Positions 18,797 to 27,464 of a DNA stretch of 36,291 nucleotides are shown here, in pieces. The position numbers were made by a program, and so were the translations under genes. The DNA lies in assembly GCF_004342685.1 (NCBI RefSeq), contig NZ_SMBZ01000039.1, positions 1 to 36,291 on the forward strand, read 5' to 3'. How positions within the stretch are numbered: position 1 is the stretch's first letter; each line of letters begins with the position of its first letter. Source of the stretch: Sphingobacterium alimentarium. GTDB taxonomy: Bacteria; Bacteroidota; Bacteroidia; Sphingobacteriales; Sphingobacteriaceae. The notes beneath the pieces are model-generated. The model saw only the letters and a program-made list of their open reading frames with translations. It was not told the DNA's origin and did no database searches.

Positions 18797-18827
18797 CAAA
18801 AAAGGCATTGAAATTTTCAATGCCTTT
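18797..18827 (-). terminator. Terminator of the yceI gene
   Basis: The plus-strand arms AAAGGCATTGA and TCAATGCCTTT form a perfect stem. Read on the minus strand it is followed by a U-rich stretch. It lies 20 bases past the stop of the YceI gene. Confidence 0.85.
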
Positions 18828-18846
18828 AATGTTATGTAAATACCTT

Positions 18847-19434
18847 TTAGTCTTTAGTGATTTCTACATTTATGGTAATGTTGATTTCTGGCGCTACGGC
18901 AAATACACCCGAAGGCAATTTATCTGCATAGTTGATTCCATAATCAAATCTGTTGATTGTAGTAGTTGCCGTAAAACCTGCTCTTGTTTTTCCCCAAGGG
19001 TCTGTAATGATGCCGTTATTTTGCACCACATTGAAGGCTACTTTTTTGGTCACATCTCGTATTGTTAAATCACCTGTTAGCGTGAATTTGCCATTTTTTC
19101 CACTTAAAGTTGCATTAGCCAATTTCATAGTAGGAAATTTTTCAGCACTAAAGAAATCGTCCGATTTCAAGTGATTATCACGCATTTCTACACGGGTATC
19201 GATACTGTTTACATCGATATTGAAATTTACTTTTGCATTGTTGAAATCGTTGTCCGATGATGTAACGACCTTACCGTCTAATTTTTTGAACTGTCCATCT
19301 ACAAAAGCAATACCTAAGTGTTTTGCTTCGAAACGCGCATTTGTATGGGCTGGATCTACGGTCCAATTCACTTGTGCAACTGCTGCATTCGTGAATAAGG
19401 TAATAATTGCTAAAATGTTTAATAGTGTTTTCAT
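18847..19434 (-). CDS. YceI-family periplasmic lipocalin-like protein
   Basis: The 195-residue protein has a signal peptide (residues 1-20, ending NAAVAQ) and then the YceI start VNWTVDPAHTNARFEAKHLGIAFVDGQFKKLDG. VEMRDNHLKSDDFFSAEKFPTMKL is the other conserved block, and the region ends in a beta-strand series. YceI proteins form a lipocalin-like barrel that binds isoprenoid or similar amphiphilic molecules, and the exact role is not established. The gene is monocistronic with its own terminator. An isoprenoid ligand is a family-level expectation only. Confidence 0.93.
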   Translation of the reverse strand: MKTLLNILAIITLFTNAAVAQVNWTVDPAHTNARFEAKHLGIAFVDGQFKKLDGKVVTSSDNDFNNAKVNFNIDVNSIDTRVEMRDNHLKSDDFFSAEKFPTMKLANATLSGKNGKFTLTGDLTIRDVTKKVAFNVVQNNGIITDPWGKTRAGFTATTTINRFDYGINYADKLPSGVFAVAPEINITINVEITKD

Positions 19435-19531
19435 ATCTCTTAATTTTTTGAATCACAAAAATGAAGCTTTGACAAGAATCAAATCTTAATCTATATTAAG
19501 AAATACAATTAAAAGCGCTATTTATTAGCAA

Positions 19532-20650
19532 TTATTCAATTCTTTTCCACCAATGTGGATATTGCTGGTAGTTATCCAGAGAAACTACTTCGCCCATTTT
19601 AGGAATGATGATAGGGAAATTTTGCTTCTCAGCAGCTTGACTAACGCGTATTAAAGGTTCATCCCAAGCATGATGCGCTAATGGAAATTTGGACGAATGT
19701 ACGGGAATCGCATGCTTTGCTTGAAGATCCAAAGAGGCTTGTATCACTTCTTCTGGCATCATGTGAATATATTTCCACATCTTGTTGTATTGTCCATTTT
19801 CTAATATCGCATAATCAAATGGTCCATATTGGTCACCTATATTTTTGAAATGTTTGCCGTATCCACTGTCTCCTCCGATAAAGATTTTCTTCGTATTGGA
19901 TTGTAAAACGAAAGAGGTCCACAAGGTCGTATTTCGGCTGAATGTGCGTCCCGAGAAATGGCGAGCAGGAGTAGAAGTGAAGGAGAAACCATTGATATTG
20001 GCTTTTTCACCCCAATAGAGTTCGGTAATTTTGTCACTCGGAAATCCCCATTTCTCCAGGTGAGCGCCAACGCCTAAGCCAGTGACAATATGTTTTACCT
20101 TATCTTTTATACTTTGAAAAGTATTATAATCCAAATGATCCCAATGGTCGTGTGTGATGACCAAAATATCTATTTCGGGGAAGTCATCTGCAGAATAGGA
20201 ATAGGATAAAGGAAAGGCTTTGACACTGATGCGAACTGGTGAAGCGTATTCGCTAAAAACAGGATCTACCAATATTTTCTTCTGATCCAATTGCAGATAA
20301 TAGGAAGAATGCCCAAACCATACATATAGATTACTATCGAGCGGCAAATTTTTTAAATCGGTACGCACGACAGGTAGTGGGGAAGAAGGAGTATTTCTTA
20401 CTTTTTTGGCAAAGAAAAAATCTTTTAATACCATCGGATAGGTAACCCCTTCAGCCAAATCAGGTGTAAATTCTAAATTTTCAAAAGCACCATTCTTATA
20501 GTTGGGCGCTTTCTGCATTCGTGCCAATCGCTCGCCAGAAGCATTGACGCCAAAGCGATCTGATCGCATATATAAATATCCACCTACTGCAACTATAACC
20601 AGCAGTATCAAAAGAATTTGTAACATTCGTAGAAGAATTTTTCTTAACAT
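19532..20650 (-). CDS. Membrane-anchored metallo-beta-lactamase-fold hydrolase
   Basis: The 372-residue protein has one N-terminal membrane helix (about residues 6-25) followed by a metallo-beta-lactamase fold. The metal-binding motif is THDHWDHLDY (HxHxDH), with later ligands in ARHFSGR and GGDSGYG, and a C-terminal PVHSSKFPLAHHAWDEP. The pattern resembles NAPE-phospholipase-D/UlaG-like hydrolases (for example RomA-type) rather than true beta-lactamases. The likely substrate is a phosphodiester or lactone, not resolved here. I used ATG 20650, since the longer frame starts with GTG at 20656. It probably faces the periplasm if the helix acts as a signal anchor. No terminator follows it clearly. 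Confidence 0.9.
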   Translation of the reverse strand: MLRKILLRMLQILLILLVIVAVGGYLYMRSDRFGVNASGERLARMQKAPNYKNGAFENLEFTPDLAEGVTYPMVLKDFFFAKKVRNTPSSPLPVVRTDLKNLPLDSNLYVWFGHSSYYLQLDQKKILVDPVFSEYASPVRISVKAFPLSYSYSADDFPEIDILVITHDHWDHLDYNTFQSIKDKVKHIVTGLGVGAHLEKWGFPSDKITELYWGEKANINGFSFTSTPARHFSGRTFSRNTTLWTSFVLQSNTKKIFIGGDSGYGKHFKNIGDQYGPFDYAILENGQYNKMWKYIHMMPEEVIQASLDLQAKHAIPVHSSKFPLAHHAWDEPLIRVSQAAEKQNFPIIIPKMGEVVSLDNYQQYPHWWKRIE

Positions 20651-20762
20651 AATCACTCTAAATTAAGTTAAGTATTTTAATATGAAAGTCAAATTCCTGT
20701 GGATAGAGCAAGTCTTTTACCAAATAAATAAAGCAGTGAAAAACCCAGCGTGCGATCCCGCT

Positions 20763-21482
20763 TTATTTTGAAGCTAATATGCGCGCAAAATGATTGTTCA
20801 AATGGATACGAATTGCTTTGCGATACGCATCCGCATTGCGCTGTTTTAAGACGTCTACTAATTGTTGATGCGAGATAAATTCGCCTTTAACAATTGGCTT
20901 ATCCAATATTCCCGATTGATGTACATACTGAAATATCGGAATAAGCAACTCTTGAAGCTCCAAAAGCATGGCGTTGCCCGATATTTCGTATAGTTTTCCA
21001 TGAAATTTCTTTTCATCCTCAATGCTCCATGGTAGCGCAGTGTCTCCCGATACGATGGTTTCAGTCATCATCTCCAATTCTTCAATGTCCGCATCGGTGA
21101 TTTTATTGATAATAAAATCCGCAATCCCCACCTCTAATGCCAAACGCATTTCGAACAAGTCTTTTAGCGTTTCATTGTCTAACAAGGATGGATGAAATAC
21201 CTTTTTGAATGAGCCTAATACATCGGGATTGGTAATTACGGCACCCTTATGCTTTTTGGACTCGATAAGGCCGATGCTTTTGAGACGGAGCAAAGCTTCG
21301 CGCACTACTGTACGACTCACACCCAACTTCTCTGTAAGCTCTAATTCCTTGGGTAAAGGGTCACCCACTTTAAGTTTATTGATTTTAATATAATCTACTA
21401 ATGATTTCTCTGCTTTATCCACCAGACTAGAGGTGTCTATATTTTGCAAAATATCTTGAGATTCTATAATTGGATTACTCAT
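20763..21482 (-). CDS. GntR-family (FadR/FCD subgroup) regulator, probable sialic acid regulator
   Basis: The 239-residue protein has an N-terminal winged helix (about residues 18-90: LPKELELTEKLGVSRTVVREALLRLKSIGLIESKKHKGAVITN) and an all-helical C-terminal FCD effector domain. The FCD domain carries a DLFEMRLALEVGIADFII helix and downstream Asp/His positions that in FCD regulators bind a metal and ligand (DEKKFHGKLYEISGN and the ISHQQLVDVLKQRNADAYRKAIRIHLNNHF end). E. coli NanR, the sialic acid repressor, belongs to the same subgroup. It is divergent from the nan operon with 131 bases between the starts, so it is the obvious candidate regulator. The ATG at 21482 is used because the longer frame begins with TTG. 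Confidence 0.9.
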   Translation of the reverse strand: MSNPIIESQDILQNIDTSSLVDKAEKSLVDYIKINKLKVGDPLPKELELTEKLGVSRTVVREALLRLKSIGLIESKKHKGAVITNPDVLGSFKKVFHPSLLDNETLKDLFEMRLALEVGIADFIINKITDADIEELEMMTETIVSGDTALPWSIEDEKKFHGKLYEISGNAMLLELQELLIPIFQYVHQSGILDKPIVKGEFISHQQLVDVLKQRNADAYRKAIRIHLNNHFARILASK

Positions 21483-21503
21483 ATACAATATTTTATATAA
21501 CAA

Positions 21504-21511
21504 CAAATATA
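21504..21511 (-). promoter_or_regulatory. -7 element of the regulator gene promoter
   Basis: On the minus strand TATATTTG is an exact TAnnTTTG match, 21 bases before the regulator ATG. No clear -33 TTTG is present, only a TTTC 22 bases upstream. Confidence 0.5.
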
Positions 21512-21530
21512 GAAAAAAATTGAATAAAAA

Positions 21531-21561
21531 TTTGAAATTATAGCATTATGTTATACATTTG
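21531..21561 (+). promoter_or_regulatory. Promoter of the sialic acid operon
   Basis: TTTG (21531-21534) and TACATTTG (21554-21561) are separated by 19 bases, an exact fit to the Bacteroidota promoter. The expected start site is about 5-8 bases downstream, leaving a leader of about 45 bases before the susC ATG. Confidence 0.8.
21546..21560. promoter_or_regulatory. Putative operator 1 for the GntR-type regulator
   Basis: TTATGTTATACATTT contains the core ATGT-n3-ACAT, centred at 21553. It overlaps the -7 box of the operon promoter and matches operator 2 at 11 of 15 positions. The GT-n3-AC core is what FadR-subgroup regulators recognise. Confidence 0.6.
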
Positions 21562-21566
21562 TTTAG

Positions 21567-21581
21567 TTATGTAGTACATAA
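21567..21581. promoter_or_regulatory. Putative operator 2 (perfect palindrome)
   Basis: TTATGTAGTACATAA is a perfect 7-1-7 inverted repeat, centred at 21574, exactly 21 bases (two helical turns) from operator 1. It lies over the expected transcription start of the operon, a position suited to repression. Confidence 0.7.
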
Positions 21582-21613
21582 TAAATTTCTAATAATTATA
21601 AATCCTATAAATT

Positions 21614-24600
21614 ATGCGAAAGATTCTATTCATTCTTTCTTTATGTATATTACAACAAGTTGTATATGCACAATCCACATTAAAGGGTTTAGTCCAATCT
21701 GATCAGGGAAGTGGAGTGTCGGGCGTGAATGTGCTCAATGAGAGTCAGAAAACTAATACCTATACGAACTCCAATGGAGAATTTACTATTTCTGCCAAGA
21801 TTGGAGATATTGTGAAATTTTCATCTGTGGGATATCGCACTCAATCTATTACAGTCAAGTCGCTTGACAATCTTGTCATTAAGCTGATAAATGAAGATGC
21901 GGAAATAGAAGAAGTGGTCGTCGTGGGATATGGTGCTATTAAGAAATCTAACTTAACAGGTTCTGTTTCACGTTTAGACAAAAAAGTATTGGAGACCGGT
22001 GTGCGTTCCAATCCGGCATCTGCACTAGCAGGTACCATACCTGGTTTACGTGTTCAGCAAACTTCAGGAAGACCAGGCTCGGTTCCCAATATTGTGTTGA
22101 GAGGGGGGACGACCTATGGTGGGGGTGGTTCGCCACTTGTAATTGTGGACGGTTTGATTCGCGGTGGTTTTTCGGATATCAATCAAGATGATATCGAATC
22201 CATTGACGTACTGAAGGATGCTTCCGCTACAGCGATTTATGGAGCAAGAGCTTCCAATGGGGTAGTACTCATAACAACAAAACGCGGTAAAGAAGGTGTA
22301 TCAAATATTACTTTTCAATCCAAAACAGGTGTAGATAAGCTTAATATTCCCTTTGAATTTTTGAGTGCAGAAGATTATATCTATTGGTCAAGAAAAGCTA
22401 TCCAAGTATCTAGTACTTATCTTCCTAATACAGCGAATCAACTTACAGCTGTAGGGCCTTTTGGCACAGGTAACCTCTATAAGGATGCTAATGGAAATAT
22501 ATTAGACGGTAACAAGGTGAGTACTGCGGTGTGGAGTACTATGTTTTTGGATGATAGCAATCGCGAATTGTTAAATCAAGGTTGGAAGACTATGGTTGAC
22601 CCTGTGACAGGAAAGGAAATTATATACACAAATTTCAATTATGCTGATTTTGCCTTAAAAGATAGTCCTGTAACACAAGATTACAATATTGCATTGACAG
22701 GAGGTAATGATAAGGGTAAATATTATTCCAGTATTGGCAAGTATTATCAACAAGGGTCAGCAATTAATTCTTTTTACGATAGGCTTACTTATATATTGAA
22801 CGGCGATTATAAGATTAAGCCTTGGTTGGAATCAAATTCAGGATTGAATTTCGCTCATACTAAATGGAGAGATCAAGCCAATGGAGAAGGTAACTATATG
22901 ACACGTGCTTTGGGAGCGCCGCCGACAATGCGTGGACGTAATGCCAATGGTGAATTGCTGTTAGGTAGAGATTGGCAAGATGGTAATCCCGCTGTTACGG
23001 ATGATAAATTTATCCGACGTAATCTAAATCAAAAGTATACTTTGTCTCAAGCATTTGTCATCAGTCTGAGGGAAGGACTGAAATTGCGTACGAGTGGTAA
23101 CTGGTTCATTAATCAATCTAATTATGAAGGTTTCACTCGCGATTACTTGGCAAGTCCGGGGAATATAGTGCGTACAAGGTCTTCATCCGCCTCTTATGAT
23201 AAAGGCTTCAATCAAACATACAATGCTGTATTAAGTTATGATACGAGTATTGCGACTAATCACAATATTTCAGCAATGGCTGGATGGGAGTTTTTCGATT
23301 CTTATTCTAGCGGATTTTCAGCCTCTGGCTCAGGTGCCCCTACAGATGATTTTATGGACTTGGGATTGACGAAGAATGATGCAAATATGCGAAACATCGA
23401 TTCATACCACAATAGACAGCGTATAAACTCTTTCTTTGGTCGTGTCAACTATGATTATGCGCAACGCTATTTAATGACCCTTACGGCTCGTCGCGATGGG
23501 TACTCTACTTTATTGAATAATAGGTGGGGAACTTTTCCGGGAATATCTATTGGATGGAATATGCATACCGAAGAATTTGCTCAATCATTTATGGGCGCAG
23601 ATCAAGTGCTAAATACATTTAAATTAAAAGCGAGTTATGGAGCGAATGGAAATGTCGGAGGAATCGGAAATTATACACTTCAAGGGGCATATGGTACATC
23701 CGCATATGATGGTTCTATTGGTTATCAAATGTCAAGTTTGAGTATTCCAAATCTTAAATGGGAAAGTTTGATTACGAAAGAGGTTGGTTTTGAAACTCGA
23801 TTATTAAACAAATTGGATTTAACTTTTGCTTATTACCATCGTACGACTTCTGACAAGATCGCAACACTTGTTCTTCCTGTGTCAGCAGGATTTACGAGCA
23901 TAACGACAAATAATGGGGATATGGAAAATCAAGGTATTGAGCTTGATTTGAATTACAATGCCATTCGTAAAAATGATTGGAATCTTACGTTCAATTTGAA
24001 TACAGCATATAATGCAAATAAAATTTTGAAATTACCTTATAATGGCGTAGAGAACAATCGCCAAGGTGGTTTTCAGGTTTATGATCCCAGTACCAAAGAG
24101 CTTATCTGGGTAGGCGGATTCCAAGAAGGACAGGATCCGAATGTGGCTTATGCTTACCAAGCAGAGGGAATCATTCGTACGCAAGAAGATTTAGATAATT
24201 ATGCGTTGAAATTAAAGGATTTGGGTGGAGCAAGAGCATTGGTGCATCCCGATGTATATGCTGCGATGTCGGCTGCAGACAAGGGTTTACATTTTCCGAT
24301 TGCTCTAGGTGACGTAATGTGGAAAGATGTCAATGGTGATGGAATTATCAATTCGAATGACCGGGTCTATATGGGACGTACGATTCCACGTTGGACAGGA
24401 GGTTTTGGATTGAATACGAGCTGGAAAAATCTGACGCTTAGCACAAGATTTGATTATGCTTTGGGTTTTATAGCATATGATGGGCCAAGGGCTTGGTTTG
24501 CGGGGATGATGCAAGGAACGTTCAATACGACTACACAAGTATTTGATACGTGGACTCCAGATAATCCAAGTGCCAAATATCCTACTTTTTATTGGGCGGA

Positions 24601-24877
24601 TCAAAACTTCAAGAATAATACCAGCCGAGAGAGCAGTATGTTCTACAACAAAGGCGACTATTTGGCATTCAGAGAATTGACTTTAGCCTACAATCTTCCG
24701 ATTACATTAGCACAACGTGCTAAATTAGAAGGTCTGAAAGTATCCTTTACAGGACAGAATTTACACTATTGGACGAAAAACGCGTTATTCTCAGCCGAAA
24801 GTGGAAGTGTGGGGCAAGGTGGCGGTGGTTACCCATTACCTCGAACATTCATTTTAGGTTTACAATTAACATTTTAA
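21614..24877 (+). CDS. SusC/RagA-family TonB-dependent outer membrane receptor (NanO-like)
   Basis: This outer membrane importer works with the SusD-type lipoprotein encoded next to it. The 1087 residues begin with a signal peptide (about 1-19, ending VVYAQ). A carboxypeptidase-regulatory-like domain follows (STLKGLVQSDQGSGVSGVNV to about residue 95), then a TonB-box-like EEVVVVGYG, then a plug with VVDGLIRGGFSDINQDDIESI and the DVLKDASATAIYGARASNGVVLITTKRG signature. The remainder is a 22-strand-type beta barrel ending in RTFILGLQLTF, with the C-terminal Phe of outer membrane proteins. Being first in the sialic acid operon, its substrate is probably free or oligosaccharide-bound sialic acid, as inferred for NanO in Tannerella and Bacteroides. 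Confidence 0.95.
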   Translation: MRKILFILSLCILQQVVYAQSTLKGLVQSDQGSGVSGVNVLNESQKTNTYTNSNGEFTISAKIGDIVKFSSVGYRTQSITVKSLDNLVIKLINEDAEIEEVVVVGYGAIKKSNLTGSVSRLDKKVLETGVRSNPASALAGTIPGLRVQQTSGRPGSVPNIVLRGGTTYGGGGSPLVIVDGLIRGGFSDINQDDIESIDVLKDASATAIYGARASNGVVLITTKRGKEGVSNITFQSKTGVDKLNIPFEFLSAEDYIYWSRKAIQVSSTYLPNTANQLTAVGPFGTGNLYKDANGNILDGNKVSTAVWSTMFLDDSNRELLNQGWKTMVDPVTGKEIIYTNFNYADFALKDSPVTQDYNIALTGGNDKGKYYSSIGKYYQQGSAINSFYDRLTYILNGDYKIKPWLESNSGLNFAHTKWRDQANGEGNYMTRALGAPPTMRGRNANGELLLGRDWQDGNPAVTDDKFIRRNLNQKYTLSQAFVISLREGLKLRTSGNWFINQSNYEGFTRDYLASPGNIVRTRSSSASYDKGFNQTYNAVLSYDTSIATNHNISAMAGWEFFDSYSSGFSASGSGAPTDDFMDLGLTKNDANMRNIDSYHNRQRINSFFGRVNYDYAQRYLMTLTARRDGYSTLLNNRWGTFPGISIGWNMHTEEFAQSFMGADQVLNTFKLKASYGANGNVGGIGNYTLQGAYGTSAYDGSIGYQMSSLSIPNLKWESLITKEVGFETRLLNKLDLTFAYYHRTTSDKIATLVLPVSAGFTSITTNNGDMENQGIELDLNYNAIRKNDWNLTFNLNTAYNANKILKLPYNGVENNRQGGFQVYDPSTKELIWVGGFQEGQDPNVAYAYQAEGIIRTQEDLDNYALKLKDLGGARALVHPDVYAAMSAADKGLHFPIALGDVMWKDVNGDGIINSNDRVYMGRTIPRWTGGFGLNTSWKNLTLSTRFDYALGFIAYDGPRAWFAGMMQGTFNTTTQVFDTWTPDNPSAKYPTFYWADQNFKNNTSRESSMFYNKGDYLAFRELTLAYNLPITLAQRAKLEGLKVSFTGQNLHYWTKNALFSAESGSVGQGGGGYPLPRTFILGLQLTF

Positions 24878-24887
24878 GATTATCAAG

Positions 24888-26465
24888 ATGAGAAAGTTAT
24901 TTTTATCGATCGCTATAGCTTCTGCATTTGCACTAAATACCGGATGTAGTCAATTTGATTTGGATTTGGCACCCGAGGATTATTTTGCCAGTGGAAGCTT
25001 TTGGAAAAATGCCGACCAAGTCAATGGTGCTATGGTTGGCTTGCATGCACAACTAAGAGGTTATCAAAATACATTTTGGCATTTAGGTGAAATACGCGGG
25101 GGTACGTTTCGTACGGGAACGGGGTTTACAGGTACTTCTACGCTGAATTCGCAAGGTTTAATTACCCAAGATATCAGAGAAAGTTCACCGGGCTATAGCT
25201 CATGGGCAAATTTGTACAGTGCTATTTTTCAAGTTAATAATTTCATTTACCAAGTCGAATCAGCAAGTTATCTCGCGGATGAACAGAAAGGCTATTTCTT
25301 AGGTCAGGCATATGGAATTAGAGCTTTTTATTATTTCCATCTGTATCGCACCTACGGAAGAGTCCCCATTGTGACCGAACCAAAGGTGGCTATTAGTACA
25401 CCTACTTCTGCTGAAGAAGCTTATACCGCTCGCTCTACTACAGAGAAAGAAACACTTGATTTTATCAAGGCAGAGGTGGATAAATCCATTCAGAACTTCA
25501 ATAATGATTTTACCATAAAAAGCCAAAAAGGTCAATGGTCTTTAGCGGCTACGCAAATGTTGAAATCAGAAGTATATCTTTGGTCATCTAAAGTTAGTAT
25601 AGATGGTCAGGCTCCGAATAATGTGAATGCTGATCTTCAACAAGCAAAGTCAGCCGTTGAAACCGTCATTCCAAGATTTACGCTGCAAAGCAATTTTGCA
25701 AATGTCTTCAATAGCTCAAGCGTACCGGCGTCAAAAGGCAATAACGAAATAATTTTTGCCATAAGATATCAGGTTGGGGAATCCACGAATGGGTTATTTC
25801 CGGCTTTTATATATGCACAGACCGACAATCTGAATGGATTTGTAGACCATGATGGCAATGCAGTAGGTAATGATCCTTTGCAAATCGCTTCGAGTGGAAC
25901 ATTGATTCGTTACGAGTATAAGATAGATTTGTATGATACGTATGACAAAGCCGATCAACGTGCTAATGCTACTTTCTTAAACCTAAATAAAGAAACAAAC
26001 CGAGCTGCAGTATTACGGAAGTATTTGGGGACTTTTGTTAACGGGGTGCGGACCTATGCCGATGACTATCCAGTATATAGACTATCGGAAGCGTATTTGA
26101 TATTAGCCGAAATTAAAAACAAATTGGGTGAAGACCCAACAGCCGAAATTATGATGGTGCGTAATCGTGCATACACGGGCGCAGCTCCTCAATTCGTTAA
26201 TGGGACTTTTGAACAAAATGAATTGGCTATTTTCTATGAAAGAAGCAAAGAATTTGTCGCCGAAGGGAAGCGGTGGTATGATCTACGAAGAATGCAAGAT
26301 GGGGCTGGTAAAGCATTGGTGTTCCGTACTGATCTACCCTTGTTGGGCGTACTACAAGATATTCCCGGACAAAAGCATAAAGTACTTTGGCCTATTGATT
26401 TAGGGACGTTGACTGCGGATCCTAAATTACAGGGTAATCAAAATCCAGGTTACGAAGGTACATAG
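24888..26465 (+). CDS. SusD/RagB-family nutrient-binding outer membrane lipoprotein (NanU-like)
   Basis: The 525-residue lipoprotein has signal residues 1-19 with lipidated Cys20 (LNTGC). SusD proteins form the lid of the SusC barrel and bind the glycan. Visible signatures are LDLAPEDYFASGSFWKNADQ near the start, GQAYGIRAFYYFHLYRTYGRVPIVTEP in the tetratricopeptide-like helical part, DDYPVYRLSEAYLILAEIKN, and the end RSKEFVAEGKRWYDLRRM followed by KHKVLWPI and LQGNQNPGY. It starts 10 bases after the SusC stop. The pair is co-transcribed and followed by a hairpin before the enzyme genes. Confidence 0.95.
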   Translation: MRKLFLSIAIASAFALNTGCSQFDLDLAPEDYFASGSFWKNADQVNGAMVGLHAQLRGYQNTFWHLGEIRGGTFRTGTGFTGTSTLNSQGLITQDIRESSPGYSSWANLYSAIFQVNNFIYQVESASYLADEQKGYFLGQAYGIRAFYYFHLYRTYGRVPIVTEPKVAISTPTSAEEAYTARSTTEKETLDFIKAEVDKSIQNFNNDFTIKSQKGQWSLAATQMLKSEVYLWSSKVSIDGQAPNNVNADLQQAKSAVETVIPRFTLQSNFANVFNSSSVPASKGNNEIIFAIRYQVGESTNGLFPAFIYAQTDNLNGFVDHDGNAVGNDPLQIASSGTLIRYEYKIDLYDTYDKADQRANATFLNLNKETNRAAVLRKYLGTFVNGVRTYADDYPVYRLSEAYLILAEIKNKLGEDPTAEIMMVRNRAYTGAAPQFVNGTFEQNELAIFYERSKEFVAEGKRWYDLRRMQDGAGKALVFRTDLPLLGVLQDIPGQKHKVLWPIDLGTLTADPKLQGNQNPGYEGT

Positions 26466-26479
26466 ACTAAAATATGTTC

Positions 26480-26515
26480 AATCATCCTGTTATTCACCTG
26501 AATAGCAGGATGATT
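26480..26515 (+). repeat. Intercistronic hairpin between susD and nanA
   Basis: An inverted repeat has arms AATCATCCTG (26480-26489) and CAGGATGATT (26506-26515). An inner TATTC/GAATA continues the stem around a 4-base loop, giving about 16 pairs with one T-G wobble. No T-run follows, so it looks like an mRNA-stabilising or processing hairpin and not a simple terminator. It sits in the longest gap (76 bases) of the operon. Confidence 0.75.
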
Positions 26516-26541
26516 AGCTGAATTATTAATTAAATAGATAT

Positions 26542-27462
26542 ATGCAGATGAAAAAAATAGATGGCCTAATAGCAGCACCTTTTACACCATTTGATCATGA
26601 TGGTGAGTTAAATTTGGAAATAATTCCTTCATACTATCAATTGTTAAAACGGAATGGTGTAACAGGAGCTTTTATCTGTGGTTCTACAGGAGAAGGTGTA
26701 TCCTTAACATTTGAGGAAAAAGTACTTGTCTTAAAAGCGTGGACAGCCTTAACCCAGTCTGATCCTGATTTCGCATTGATGATGTTTTTGGGAGGTACAA
26801 ATATCAAAGAATGTAAAGAATTAGCTAAAATAGCTGAGTCAGCAGGGGCTGATGCCATTTCGTTTACCTCGCCCTACTATTTTAAACCTGCGAATGCAGG
26901 TCAATTGGCCAAATGTTGTGCAGAAATAGCTGCAGCAGCGCCTAGCATAGATTTCTACTATTACCACATTCCTGTATTGACTGGAGGAAATTACGCTATG
27001 TACGATCTGTTGCAAGAAGTAGATGATAAAATCCCTAATTTCAAGGGCATCAAGTATACACACGAAGATTTTATGGATTTTTTAACCTGCATGAATTTTC
27101 AGCAGGGTAAGTATAATATGCTGTGGGGTCGCGATGAAAATATGCTCTCTTCCTTGGCTTTGGGTTGTACGGGTGCTGTGGGAAGCACGTATAATTATGC
27201 TGCACCATTATATCACGAGTTGATAAAGGCATATACTGAAGGAGACTTAAAGAAAGCAAATGCTTTACAACAAAAATCCATAGACATGATCCGGCTTTTA
27301 GGCAAGTATGGCGGCATCGCAACAGGCAAAGCTTATATGAAATTAGTAGAAATCGACTGTGGTGCATTTAGATTACCTATAGCCAATATGCCTGCAGACT
27401 CTTTCGAATTATTCAAGAAGGATGTACAGGCTTTAGGTTTTGACGATTTTAAATCCAAGTAA
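26542..27462 (+). CDS. nanA: N-acetylneuraminate lyase
   Basis: It cleaves N-acetylneuraminate to N-acetylmannosamine and pyruvate, via a Schiff base, in the cytoplasm. The 306-residue TIM-barrel protein has the NAL/DHDPS motifs: GSTGEG at residues 47-52 (carboxylate binding), YHIP with Tyr141 as the expected catalytic Tyr, and the Schiff-base Lys171 in KGIKYTHEDF. The KYT form after the lysine is the NAL rather than the dihydrodipicolinate synthase version. A second in-frame ATG 6 bases downstream (26548, MKKIDGLIAAPFTPF) is equally plausible as the start. The gene overlaps nothing and ends 2 bases before the next ATG. Confidence 0.95.
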   Translation: MQMKKIDGLIAAPFTPFDHDGELNLEIIPSYYQLLKRNGVTGAFICGSTGEGVSLTFEEKVLVLKAWTALTQSDPDFALMMFLGGTNIKECKELAKIAESAGADAISFTSPYYFKPANAGQLAKCCAEIAAAAPSIDFYYYHIPVLTGGNYAMYDLLQEVDDKIPNFKGIKYTHEDFMDFLTCMNFQQGKYNMLWGRDENMLSSLALGCTGAVGSTYNYAAPLYHELIKAYTEGDLKKANALQQKSIDMIRLLGKYGGIATGKAYMKLVEIDCGAFRLPIANMPADSFELFKKDVQALGFDDFKSK

Positions 27463-27464
27463 TA

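Noticed and set aside
19532..20650. Metallo-hydrolase as an antibiotic beta-lactamase
   Set aside because: The motif set and length fit NAPE-PLD/UlaG-like hydrolases, not class B beta-lactamases.
20700..20770. Weak inverted repeat (AATAAAGC/GCTTTATT) at the end of the regulator gene as a terminator
   Set aside because: The stem is short and AT-rich with a loop of about 25 bases, so it is not convincing.
26480..26515. Hairpin after susD as an operon terminator
   Set aside because: No T-run follows, and the downstream genes have no promoter of their own in the gap, so an intercistronic hairpin fits better.
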